Part shown: piece by piece, positions 21,755 through 32,772 of the stretch
Layout: each line of letters opens with the position of its first letter
How positions within the stretch are numbered: position 1 is the first letter of the stretch
NCBI GenBank assembly: GCA_013339895.1
Contig: JABACO010000013.1
Coordinates: forward strand, 4,699,823 to 4,763,822
DNA from: Ephydatia muelleri
Lineage: Eukaryota > Porifera > Demospongiae > Spongillida > Spongillidae
Reading direction: 5' to 3'
Length of the DNA stretch: 64,000 nucleotides
Notes under the pieces: generated by a model
Databases searched by the model: none
Told to the model about the DNA's origin: nothing
Seen by the model: only the letters and a program-made list of their open reading frames with translations
Translations under genes and position numbers: made by a program

Positions 21755-21925
21755 AGCCGGCATATACACGGGGCGACTTCCTGCCGATTTGTCGCATGCA
21801 ACTCAAATGAATATGGACAAATGTTTCGCAAACCATCATAAACTAAACAATTACGGAACTTTTACCCATATTCATTCGAGTTGCATGCGACATGTCGGCA
21901 GGAAGTCGCCCCGTGTATGCCGACC
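21755..21925. mobile_element. 171-bp hairpin MITE
   Basis: Arms of about 60 bp (GCCGGCATATACACGGGGCG and its inverse). It ends 112 bp before the lipoxygenase start codon, so it may lie in the promoter. Confidence 0.75.
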
Positions 21926-22164
21926 TTAACACAGCAAAGAGATCACGATGTGCGCATGCTCATACGTAGCAGAAGAGATAATAAAAGGCATAGCGCGATA
22001 TCATAAACACTCACTCACAAGTAAGCATTGCGTCGTCATGACGAGCTACAGTGTTTCCGAGGCTTCGAGCGTGATATGCAAGAGGGATCAAAAGGCCTAT
22101 GGAAATGGAAATAGTACCAGCGCGTCGCTTGATCCCTTCAAGATTGCCACTGACTCTCCAAAAT

Positions 22165-22307
22165 GTAAGTTTATACAAGTGTGTTTTTTTAATTGGAAAG
22201 ATAAGCGCTTCTTCATAATATGGTGACGTGCGGTTACGGATACTAAGTACCGGTGAGTTAAAACTAAACTAAAGGGATAACATTGGGGGGGCCGAAGTAT
22301 ACGTCAG

Positions 22308-22339
<32 letters not shown>

Positions 22340-23861
22340 TCCTACGCCTCTGGTCAACTGAAGGTAGTTTAATTATTGCAGATTCATCTGGTCCCCAGGA
22401 ATGTATCATTTTTGATCGAACGACCTACAACGGAATGTGTAACGACGAGTGTGCAAACATATAGTCTTCAAAAAGGCCACTCCTTGGAAAGCCACCGCAG
22501 CATTGGTCATGGTTAAACATATTATTATGTCTACGATAATATTATAATGCATCGATGGTGCTTAACAGTGTATACATGCATGCCTGAACTTCACTGAAGC
22601 TTATGCAAAGCATGACGTATATGCATCATGCTATATGAGAACTGTTTTTTTTTAGGTAACCGGCAATAGACCGCAAGCCGTGACGGTCGACTTGATTTTC
22701 ACGACCTTCGACTACCGTGACCGTGCCCGGATAAGGCTTGAAGCGTTAACGGCCTGGCCTGCTCGTTGCCGGATCGGGAGAGACTCTTGGCGGTCAGATA
22801 CTGACTGGAACCGTGACCGCCTACGGGTTAGTTGTCCGTCCGCGAATTGATTAAATTGGTAGCCGCAGCAACACTGCACACATGTCAACGCAAATCGTTT
22901 ACGTTTGTACCTCTAATCGGATAGTTATGCACATTACGTCTACGTCTACTTCATTACGAGCGCTCTTAAATACTGCCCCCTCCCCCCCCCCCCCCCCCCC
23001 CCACTTTTTGTATATCGGACCTGAAGTGGACTGCCCCCCCCCCCCCCCCCCCTCCCTCACGTTTCGTATATCGGACCTGAAGTGGACTGCCCCTCCCTCA
23101 CGTTTCGTATATCGGACCTGAAGTGGACTGCCCCCCCCCCCCCCCCCCCCTCCCTCACGTTTCGTATATCGGACCTGAAGTGGACTGCCCCCCCCCCCCC
23201 CCCCCCCCACTTTTCGTATGGGGCCTGACCTTAAGCACCCCCCTCTACGTGATTGGCAATAAAAATTGTAGCTAATAATTTTACAAAGTCGGCCCCCCCC
23301 CCCCCCCCCCAATCCGTTCCTACGCCTCTTGAGTTCGATCCCAAGACTAAGATTGCGATTAGTTTCTTAACCGCGAATTAGGTTTTGACGACTCCATATA
23401 CAGTACGGCTAATGAAAAATCCAATGCCTTACAACTCCGTGACAGATAGTTCGATTCTCAATGCACAAAACTCGCTGTGGAGAGAACATTCAGATTTCTA
23501 GAATATAATAAATATTATGTATGTATGGAAATCTTGAAAACAACGTAAGGTTCCTTTTTCGTTGCAACAATCCCATTTGTCCGTTGCTCCACTTTCATTA
23601 CTGACAACCAAAGTTTGTAACGATAGTACATTTTTCAATGAATAGCTAGGTGTAATAAAGAGCCCTGTACTGATTTGTCCAGCGCAAGGGCCTTTTACTT
23701 GAAGTTATTATTTGAGTACAGTTGGTATTTAATAGCAGGTATCATTCAAAGCCTCATGTTGCTCTTTGGAAAATGTAGAAGCATTTGGTTAACAACGTTT
23801 ACCTTTTAAACCCCATAGTACCTTGTTTCTTTGATTTATGAATAACCTGAATCAAAGACGC

Positions 23862-23893
<32 letters not shown>

Positions 23894-23990
23894 TAACTTC
23901 ATGCCCAGCTTTCATCCAACATTTGGTTATATGTTATGCATATCAGATGCCCAAAGTGTACTGATTTGCTTGAACTCCTTACACTTCCAG
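22165..23990 (+). other. Lipoxygenase intron 1 with poly-C tracts and a minisatellite
   Basis: GTAAGT donor at 22165, AG acceptor at 23989-23990. It contains poly-C runs at 22308-22336 and 23861-23890, a GC-rich block (22650-22850), and the C-rich minisatellite below. Confidence 0.7.
22976..23215 (+). repeat. C-rich minisatellite
   Basis: Four to five units of 'cgtatatcggacctgaagtg' + 'gactgc' + variable C run + 'tccctcacgttt', about 45-65 bp each, differing mainly in C-run length. A further C run lies at 23294-23310. Confidence 0.85.
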
Positions 23991-26149
23991 ATGCACACTT
24001 CTACTATGGAGTACGTATCGTAACAGGCTCAGAAAAGTTTGCTGGTACTCCTGATACTGACATTTATGTGTCGCTGGTGGGTAGCAAAGCTTGCACAGGA
24101 AAAATGAAAATAGTTTCTGGATGGTTCAGCACTGGTATCAGTGCCCAGTATTATGATGACTTGCTCGTGGAAAGCAGTGCTGACCTTGGAGAAGTGTTGG
24201 TGGTCATTATAGGGAATCCTGCAAACTGGGTGGTTTCAGCTGGATCAGCGTGGTTTGTGGACTTCGTAGATGTCCACGATCTGCAGAGAAAAACCAAACA
24301 AGAATTTCCCTGTTACCATTGGATAGAAGATGGAGACGAAATCAGTTTCACAGAAAAAACAAGTGAGTATTTCATTACATCAGTGTGAATTATATAATCT
24401 CACATAATTCTCTTGTTCAATAGTGACGCTGAAGGATGTGAAAAACAATCCTGTTCTGTGTCGCCAGCGGGAGCAACAGCTGGAGTATCAGAAGGCAAGA
24501 TACAAATGGGAGCCATTCGAAGATTTAGCATTGCCTTCAGGAATCGATGTCAAAGTGAAGAAGCTTCCAAGTGACGAACAATTTGGGGCAAAAGGCTTTG
24601 ATTTTCTTTCAACTGCTTTAGCATCGAAGGGGACGGTGATGTTTAAGGCAGCTTTCACTGAAATAAAGTCTTTGGCAAACTATGAAGAATCGGCTACTAC
24701 CCTTGGAGCGCCTGCATTTTCCAGTTTTGAATTTGCTCGTTGGACAAGAGACGAGGAATTTGGTCGTCAAATATTAAATGGAGTTAATCCTGTAGTAATA
24801 GAAAAGTGTACACAGTTACCTCCAAACTTTCCTGTTGCGGCAAATTTGATAGAAGAGTCACTTGTGAGAGAATTAAGCCTTGAAGATGAAATGAAGGTAA
24901 GACAAATCAGATAATGGAGATAGAGTAAATAAGAAAAGATGATGATACCAACCTGATAGGATCAGGCAATTGAGGTGGTGGATTTAGACATGGGGTGAAT
25001 ATATACAACATGTTATTCATCGTATGAAAATTGTGTGTGAATTAACAAAATTCCGGTATCCTGAATATGCAAAGTAACGTAAAGAGGTGTTGGCACATGC
25101 TCTGCAAAGGGTGGACCACACAGTGCAGCTGGTTGTACCTTATCATGATATTAGGTCTTTGCCTAATTATATAGTATGTACATGTACCATGGAAGTGGTA
25201 GCTTGTGTCAAGTACATCAAACATACCAAGAAAAAATAATAACAATGAACAGGTTGTGTGGAATAACAATTTTTGCCATACTTAAAGCATAGCCTGACTT
25301 GTTTGACATGTATGCCTTTAAAAAAAAAAAAACTAGGCTGGCCATATCTACATCTGCAACTTGAAGGTTATGGATGGCATCACATGCCAGCCTGGTTGGT
25401 ACTGTGCTGCACCAATCTGCCTGCTTTATGTGAACAAAAAGAAGCAGCTCATTCCAATTGCCATTCAGTTGAAGCAGAAACCGGGCAGTGATAACCCCAT
25501 CTTCTACCCTACTGATAACTGGGCAGACTGGCTGTTGGCCAAGCTTTACTACCAGAGTGCGAGTACCCAGGTATGACTGATACTGTAAGAGCTATTTGAT
25601 TTTTAGCAGCATTTCTTTTTCTCCTTTAGTTTCATCAGATAGCTACACACTACCTGCCATGCCATGCAGCTAGGAAGTGTACTCTATGGGCACCATGCTT
25701 AACCTTCCTGATGCACACCCAGTACATAAGCTCCTTACACAGTGCAAAAAGTTAGATATACGATACGGTATATTTTTTGCGTATATTTGAGAATAAGCAA
25801 AATATATTATATTTGAAATATAAGACGGCGTATATTCAAGAATCCGCAAGTGTTAAATACGTCACTGTTTATATAGGCACAATGAAGTGTACAAAAATAT
25901 GCCCCCGTAAGTATATTTATATCATACCACCGTGTAATTCAAGTTTCACATATTCTTGTGTGTATATTTGTGTGCAAGTTATCATTTCTCGTATAAGCGT
26001 TAATTAGCATCTAATTACTAAGGAGCCGGCGCTTAGCCTTTAGTACTTAATTATACCTTGCATGCGACCGTCAGTACAAACCGAACTTGACACGCTCAAT
26101 GCCGAAGTTGGAATTCGAGCCTAGCTATACAGATCGATGTAACTTATAA

Positions 26150-26445
26150 ATCCACTTCGCACACACTACATCCTACATCATGCACACACTCGCACAATGT
26201 CCACACTTGCACGTACATGTCCACACGCACACGGACACACACACTAGCACATACACACAGATGTCCACGCACACGCATAAACACACAACACACAGACAGA
26301 CACACAGTTGCACGTACACACAGACAGATGTCCACACACGCATACAGACAGATGTCCACACACACGCATCCATAGACACGCGCATATGCATAGACACATA
26401 CACACAGACAGATGTCCACACATACATATACACACAGACGTCCAT
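26150..26445 (+). repeat. CA-rich imperfect simple repeat inside the transposon
   Basis: Interleaved 'cacacaca', 'cagacagatgtccacac' and 'cacgcatacaca' units. The Thr/His or Cys/Val-rich frames through it are not genes. Confidence 0.85.
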
Positions 26446-26780
26446 CAGTATCTGCTAAATAATGTTACTTGTCATATTTTACAATAGGTTAGTGCTCTTA
26501 TACACAGTTATCGTTGTTATTTACTATTTATAATTTTTGTTCCAAATTTAAAAGTGCACCAATTAGAGTATGCCATTGCACGTGATGGCTAATTTTGGCG
26601 GGTTCCTGTGTGAGTGTGGCCTGGAAGGGTACGTGTCTTTGCTTATCATGTTGTGTTATTTTGGGGATGCGTTTGTGATGCAGTACATCAGCCCCATCAA
26701 CCTGCTGAAGGCAAGCCTAGTATACGGTAAGCGACTCACAATTTGTGTGCAATGCACTTTATTGGTGTTGGACTCCAGTT

Positions 26781-27360
26781 ATCACAAACGGCCGATTCTA
26801 CTGAGGTAAGTTACGCAGTGGCATTGCTATATCTGCATTTTGCTTTTCTGCAGCGTTTCGATTCGAACTGCTGGTTAGTATGGCACTAAAATGTTTTTTT
26901 TCTTCGCATTTCGTTAGGCCGAGAACTAAAACACGACGGCACCAACAAGAACATCAGTTTATAGGGATAAGTATGACCATTTCAATTGATGCCAAATGTT
27001 ATTATGTTCCCGTCTTTATCATGTCACGTAGTACGTGGGGACCGCTGTCTCAAGGACTATGGTTTTCGGCTATCACAAGCGGTCGATTCTGCTGAGGTAA
27101 GTTACGCAATGGCTTTGCTACCTTCATTTTGCTTTTCTGCAGCGTTTCGATTCGAACTGGTAAGTATGCTGGGAGGCACTAAAATGTATTTTTCTTCTTG
27201 TGCGCATTTGGTTGGGTCGAGAACTAAAACAACGACGGCACCAACAAGACCATCACTAGAGGTAAGTATGGCTATTTCAATTGGCGCCAAAAGTTATTAT
27301 ATTCTCGTCTTTATCAGGTCACACTAAGTTAGTGGGAACCGCTGGCTCAAGCACTATGGT
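26781..27360 (+). repeat. 291-bp tandem duplication inside the transposon
   Basis: Copy 1 26781-27071 and copy 2 27072-27360 share 'tgaggtaagttacgca', 'ttttgcttttctgcagcg', 'gttagg/ggccgagaactaaaac' and 'gacggcaccaacaaga'. Each unit has donor-like GGTAAG and acceptor-like CTGCAG sites but no conserved reading frame. Confidence 0.8.
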
Positions 27361-28601
27361 GTTTGAATTTTGTGTTTGGTGTTGTACCACTTATATGTGC
27401 GAAGAAAAGTTTTATAACCAAGCAGATGTAAAGGGAGGGGGGGAGGAGGGGACTGGTTTACGGTAAGTCAAAACCCAATATACGATAGTGCGCGGTTCAC
27501 CAAAGAGTGTAACATTAATGAAATTCAAAGGTTTGCTAGGATACCACAAACCACACGTGACTGACTATATTGCAATATAAGCATCTGGTTATAATGTTCA
27601 ATACGCAGACAGCTTATATTGCTGCGTATATTCAAATATATCGCTATAATATACAGTGTCGTATAACAAACTTTTTGCACTGTGTTAGACCACACTTTCG
27701 GTACACCATGTCCATCAACACAAAGGCCAGAAATAAACTTATTTGTGATGGTGGGAGCATTGACAAGACATTCGCCATTGGTGGTGAAGGACGCAAACAG
27801 CTGATGCGCATTGGAGGGAAAGCGTACAGCATCCACTGGACCAATATTGAGCGCAGTGTAAAGGTAAGGAGTAGAAGATCCTAATTTGTTGCCGGGGGTA
27901 CCACTACAGAGATGATGGGCTGAAGATCTGGAAGGCAATTGAAGATTTTGTTACTGATATCCTCAATGAATTCTATGCCTCAGATGAGGATGTGAAGGGT
28001 GATTCTGAGCTCCAAAACTGGGCCAATGACATCTACACCAACGGTTTCCCCGGGCATCAAGGAAGTAAACAAGGTCATGAGTTCCCAAATACCATTGCAA
28101 GTAAAGCTCAGCTAGTGGAGCTCTGCACACTCATTATCTTCACTGGGTCCGCACAGCATGCTGCAGTCAACTTTGGACAACATGAAATGTACAGCTACTC
28201 TCCCAATGCTCCACCTGGCCTGCGGCTACCACCACCCACCATCAAGGGAAAGGCTGACATGCAGACCTTGCTGGATACACTTCCAGACAAGAACAGTGCC
28301 GCACTGGCTGTGGCAATTTCTCACATGCTCTCTCAGTTTAGTGGGGATGAGGTAAATTACCGTTTTTTTTTTTGTTTCCCACTTCACCTCCCTTAACTGT
28401 AATTAATCTTCATTTTCACAGTTGTACTTTGGAAACTTCCCGGCTGAGAGATTCACTGAGGCAAAAGCACAGAATCTGATTGCAAGGTTTAGGAAGGCCT
28501 TGGATGAGATAGATGGCCATATCAAGGAGCGAAATGCACAGCTTGATGTTCCATACATATATCTCCTACCAAGTAGGATCCCAAACAGTATTACCATATA
28601 A

Positions 28602-29560
28602 GAGAACGTGGTAAAAATGGAAAAATTTGCATCAACACATTTATGAATTGTAAAGAAATCTTTGAATAGTTTTGTTTGAACTGATTACAGCATGTAATGC
28701 ATTGTCAATTGAAACAAAAAAATTCAGCAAACAAGTTAAGCATGTACATGTGAAGTGGAACAATATATTGTAAACTTGTGTGCACATGAAAGTAGGTCAT
28801 TTTGGTGAAGGTTTTCATGCTCATCAAGGATTAAATGAGTTGTAGGATACTCTGTCTTAAAACAAGTAGTCATGTCTCGATCTGTCTGGTCTCTAGATGG
28901 TAGAATATATATGGATTTAAACCCGTCATGTCCGATCTGTCTGGTCTCTAAACGGTAGAATATATATGGCTTTAAACTTGAAGTAAAGAATATTAATTCA
29001 AAATTTGAGACACCGTTGTACTAGTCACAGAAAATCGATAGCAAGGTCTGTTACTGAAAGAAATAGCTGTAACACAAAAATTATTGGTCTTAGCTTTCTT
29101 TTGACTTTACAAGAGTGTGCAGAACCAGAGAAAGTGTTAGCTGCCAGTGCCAAAGAGTGAGAGTCCAAGATACTGCCAGAATGTCATGAGCATTTTAAAT
29201 TTTTGAAATCCTGTAGAGTAAGCAATATAATTATTATTGTTGGAGAATCTGTCCAAGCTAAATGTAACATTGACCAATTTAGCAATTCATTCTGTATTTC
29301 TAAGGCTTTGATTTAATGCAATAAACAAATGTGTTGTCATTTGAGTCTGCAAACAGCATTCAAAACTATAGCACTGCTGCATATGTGACATTACTTGCAT
29401 CAGTCTCAGTCTGCATGTACCTATTAGAGATCTTACGAACATCACTCCACACACTAGCAATGGTCACCTCAATTTGACCATGTGAGCAAATCTCTGGGTA
29501 TCTCACAAGCAATATTACACTCCACCTCATCCTGTACTCTCCCACTAGTGTATGGTTCAC
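28602..29560. other. Lipoxygenase 3' flank in the left arm
   Basis: No further gene. A tandem pair of about 55 bp ('gatctgtctggtctctaga/aacggtagaatatatatgg') lies at 28871-28977, mirrored at about 63074-63178. Confidence 0.6.
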
Positions 29561-29562
29561 TA

Positions 29563-30332
29563 AAGTCCGCGACACCATCGAGGAAGTAAACGTTAATGGC
29601 TTCTTAATTAATAACATTACATTCATGCCCACAATACCACAATGTGTATAAATCTACCAGCTATGTTGGCTATAAAAAGGAACCTTGTGCAGCTTAACAA
29701 TTAGTCAAAAATTTCAAGTTAACAGGGGGTTCTTTTTAAATATTTATTCAATTCGACCATAATTTTGTACCGCATCCAAAATAAAGAATCATATTTTGAT
29801 TCTACGCGTATTGATACCTCTAAATATAAAATATCTCGTCTTCTGCTTTTACACTGCCTGTTTGATTTTCAAGAATACATTCTTTACCTTTTAGCCTCAT
29901 TACTGGCGCCATCTTTAGACTGTGTAAACAAACACTTCTTGCTAAAATAACTGTTCTGAACCATAGTTTGCTTAGTGTTAGATAAGAGCCGCTTATTTGT
30001 TCTTGCGCCCAGAGGCCCTTTGTATATGACTATTGCGCTTTCGTGATACCATTTGCCTTTGTTCTTCTTGCTCCCAGAGGCCATTTGTACGCTATTATTC
30101 GTTTGAGTTATGTAAACGTTTCGAAGTGTTTCTTGTGAATTTCATTACGCGCTACTTGTTAATTATCATGAATAATAGTCTCGCTCATTAGTATTCAACT
30201 CACTGAATTTTTAATAATACGAGATGGTCTGCGGAAAATAATATGTTTAACCTCTTTTTTAGACCCCACAGACACCTTTTATTTTAAAAAAAGAGTGCAT
30301 AATTTTTACTTCCTCGATGATGTCGCGTACTT
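29563..30332. mobile_element. 770-bp TA-flanked TIR element, left arm only
   Basis: Ends AAGTCCGCGACACCATCGAG and inverse AAGTACGCGACATCATCGAG, flanked by TA (29561-29562, 30333-30334). The right arm has the empty site 'ggtactagtgaacc' near 62487. It fits a non-autonomous Tc1/mariner-type element. A minus-strand ORF at 29884-30084 (MASGSKKNKGKW) has no recognised homology. Confidence 0.88.
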
Positions 30333-30334
30333 TA

Positions 30335-31260
30335 GTACCACTCTAAAACATCCCACTAATGGATGTTACTCTAGTAGTACTCTCACTATCCCACAGTGAC
30401 GAGTAGATGGTTCCACAACACACTATCCCACAGATGGATGGTTTCCTAGTATGTTCCCTAGTACCTTACCTTTCCTGGTAAGTACACCAGAAGATGACCA
30501 CTCAACTGAAGTGAATGGTTAATTCATCATTGCTGACTCCATCATCCCTGGTTCTCATATCATCACCAGGTTGCTGCTCTTCTGTTATATGACCATTATC
30601 CGTTGGATTACCTGTCAGGCTAGGTAACTGTACTGTAATAAGATGAGCTCAAGTTTGGTGCGCCTGTTTTGAGGTGAGATACCCATGGGACTAGATAGCT
30701 CTATGGAAGCAAAGAGAGGATATCGTTATTGTCTTTGAAAAACCAGTGACATTAAAAACAACCATGTTTCAGAGAAATTGGTGGTAACAGTGTGTCTAGT
30801 ATAGTTACTTTGTGGTCTGCAAGCGCAGGACTACAACACCCAAACGAGCCACTAGTTGACTCACATGACCATTTAAGCAGATTTGGCAAATCATTTAGTG
30901 AGGCCTAAGCTTCGCAAATTGAATCTTCTGGATCAATACTATTAGTGTGATGCCTGTCTGGTTGTAAACAGGTTCATGAATAACATGTTTGACCACCATA
31001 ACCTCAGCAACATGCACCAGGAAATGTCAAGTCCTCATTTTAAGGCTGCTCTAAGCTAATGTGGGCTATCCTATTACATTGAGCTGGTCCAGATCCAAGG
31101 TACACAGGATGTGGTTTGACAACTGTTTTCTTACTTCGAGCCTTCAAAACTAACCCAACTGTATTCTTATACAGGGTGATTGGCAAGCTTGTTTATATTA
31201 ACGTATCATTACAGTACATTGGCTAACCAAGATGACCTTCAAATAAGCATATTTCAAATG
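30335..31260. other. Arm sequence without a gene
   Basis: Non-coding sequence mirrored at about 61560-62485. It contains short 'atcccac..tggatg' repeats near 30345-30450. Confidence 0.5.
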
Positions 31261-31263
31261 CAA

Positions 31264-32045
31264 TCAAAACCATATAGTATCTTTTAGACATCCATATGGG
31301 GATCCAACAGTGGACTTCAGATGGGGACACAAGATCGTTGAAATTTGAAATGGCACTTGCACTAAATGATGATTGCTAGCAATACTAAAGCAGTAGGAAG
31401 CTAGAGATGAAAGAAGCATATGAGTGATGAGATAGAGATCGAAAGCCAAGCCCTCCAAAGCTGAGGCTAAGTTGTGCTTGTTGCCAGTGATCATCTGAAA
31501 TATCAACTGCTATGCAAGTTGAGAAGCAATGTCATCAAAGAACTGCAGAGAGTCATAGGAAAGACTAGAAGGTGTGGTTCTTGCTAGATGAAGTAGCTCA
31601 CTATAGCTGCCACATATGTGAAGGAGGGATGCTGCTACCTGGAGATGAACTGCATTTCCCTCTACTAGGGTAGAGGGCAGGACCTTAGCATTGTAAGACT
31701 TCTCAGCTATGAAGTGGAGCAATGCAGATAGTTCATCTATTCGTACCCCTAAGTTAGGCAAAATAAATGACTTCCCCACTGGTGGAGACAAATTGTTGCC
31801 CTGTGGGCTGAAGACTTCGCATTTTAGAAAGATTAATGAAAAGTTCCATATGAGGGTTCTTCAATAACATGCAATGCACATAAGACTGCAGACCGTTTAC
31901 TTGCAAGCACACCATCATCGAGGTACCATGCCTGGAGAAGAAGGTGTAAACATTCCTCATATGCATGCATGGTGGCCCCTAGTGTCTGAAACAGCATGAG
32001 TCCAAGGACATTGGTCTGTGAATTTAGATGACCATGGGGTGCCAT
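31264..32045 (-). pseudogene. Reverse-transcriptase relic, left arm (shortened)
   Basis: Minus-strand frames read 'QAWYLDDGVLASKRSAVLCA' (YxDD RT motif), then after frameshifts 'LQVAASLLHICGSYSELLHL' and 'LQFFDDIA'. It matches the right-arm copy at 59723-60470. It ends abruptly near 31328, where the right arm continues for another 1.04 kb. Element class is not settled. Confidence 0.65.
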
Positions 32046-32161
32046 AATTCAGGGTGAAAACTATAACATGATGGATATGCTAGCAATAAGTTTGCTTGCT
32101 AACTAATTTTAAAATAGCACTGCGCTCATTCAGAAAAACCCAGTATTCACTGTTACAGAAT

Positions 32162-32772
32162 TTATGGAACACCATCTAAAGGTGGGTGTGGGATGAGATG
32201 TGTATGAAGATCACAATGACATAATTCATGGCAAGTAACCACACTTTATAAATCTCATGGCAACGACTGTACACCTGTTGGACTTCATCAGTACACTTGG
32301 CAAGACACCCAATGTACTTTATTTAAGGTGCCCATACACTGCATGTAGGCAACATATTGTGTGCAACAAATGCTGCTGAGGGCTGGGAAAGGGGTGGGGT
32401 GGAGTGAGAAGGCTGGTTATAACCAGCCTTCTCACTCCACCCCACCCCTTTCCAATCCTCCCAATCTGATAACGTTAATGTTGTGGATTGGCATAAGTAA
32501 CAATGGCAGATGTTGTTTCTGTACTTGGAATCTGTGTTAAGCACACAACAGGAAATAAGGCCTCAGTAGTATTTGTTGCACACAATATGTTGCCTACATG
32601 CAGTGTATAAAATAAAGTACACTGGATGTCTTGCCAAGTGCACTGATGATATCCAACAGGTGTACAGAGTTTGCCATGTGATTTATAAAGTGTGGTTAAT
32701 TGCCATGAATTATGTCATTGTGATCTCCATACACATCTCATCCCACACCCACCTTTAGATTGTGTTCCATAC
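32162..32772. repeat. Fold-back repeat, left arm
   Basis: The outer halves 32162-32385 and 32560-32772 are inverted copies ('ggtgtgggatgagatgtgta', 'ttcatggcaa', 'ctgcatgtaggcaacatatt'). Between them lies the 68-bp perfect palindrome. Single copies of this half recur near 35500-35650, 39420-39560, 53090-53230 and 57000-57150. Confidence 0.8.
32386..32453. repeat. 68-bp perfect palindrome (left arm)
   Basis: GGAAAGGGGTGGGGTGGAGT through TTATAA to the exact inverse with no loop. Mirrored at 59313-59380. Confidence 0.92.

Larger units (their letters stand above)
25738..27684. mobile_element. 1,947-bp DNA transposon with CACAGTG ends, inserted in a lipoxygenase exon
   Basis: Ends CACAGTGCAAAAAGTT (25738) and its inverse (ending 27684). 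Similarity of the two ends continues for about 100 bp (ATACGA, GTATATT, GCGTATATTC blocks). The target duplication is TTA (25735-25737 and 27685-27687). Excision leaves 'HKLL-RPHFRYTM', the expected lipoxygenase reading, so the boundaries are secure. No transposase is recognised inside, so it is non-autonomous. CAC termini with a 3-bp duplication suggest an EnSpm/CACTA (CMC) element; a TWA duplication also occurs in PIF/Harbinger. Confidence 0.88.
22038..28601 (+). pseudogene. Animal PLAT-domain lipoxygenase, disrupted by a transposon
   Basis: Exons: 22038-22164, 23991-24362 (PLAT/LH2 domain, 'DTDIYVSLVG'), 24424-24896, 25337-25570 ('NPIFYPTDNWADWLLAK'), 25630-28351 (split by the insert 25738-27684), 28422-28601. 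Phases match at every junction, including the first, where the exon-1 T joins AT to make a Tyr codon. Lipoxygenases are iron dioxygenases that add O2 to polyunsaturated fatty acids. Iron ligands are all present: His pair in FHQIATH, His and Asn in QHAAVNFGQ, and C-terminal Ile in NSITI-stop. About 720 residues before damage. Breaks: a 1-base loss near 25672-25676 ('aggaag'), a shift near 27866, an extra base in the G run at about 27895-27899, and the insertion. The frameshifts lie at short G runs and could be sequencing errors; the insertion cannot. Confidence 0.88.

Noticed and set aside
22976..23310. CRISPR-like array of regularly repeated units
   Set aside because: The repeats are adjacent minisatellite units differing by C-run length, with no unique spacers, in an animal intron.
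26144..26458. Overlapping ORFs rich in Cys/Val or Thr/His on both strands
   Set aside because: They are translations of a CA/GT simple repeat; six frames all stay open for compositional reasons.
25738..27684. Calling the lipoxygenase insert a Transib or ProtoRAG element from its CACAGTG ends
   Set aside because: The target duplication is 3 bp (TTA), proven by the restored exon, not 5 bp; the ends are symmetric and no RAG1-like coding is inside.
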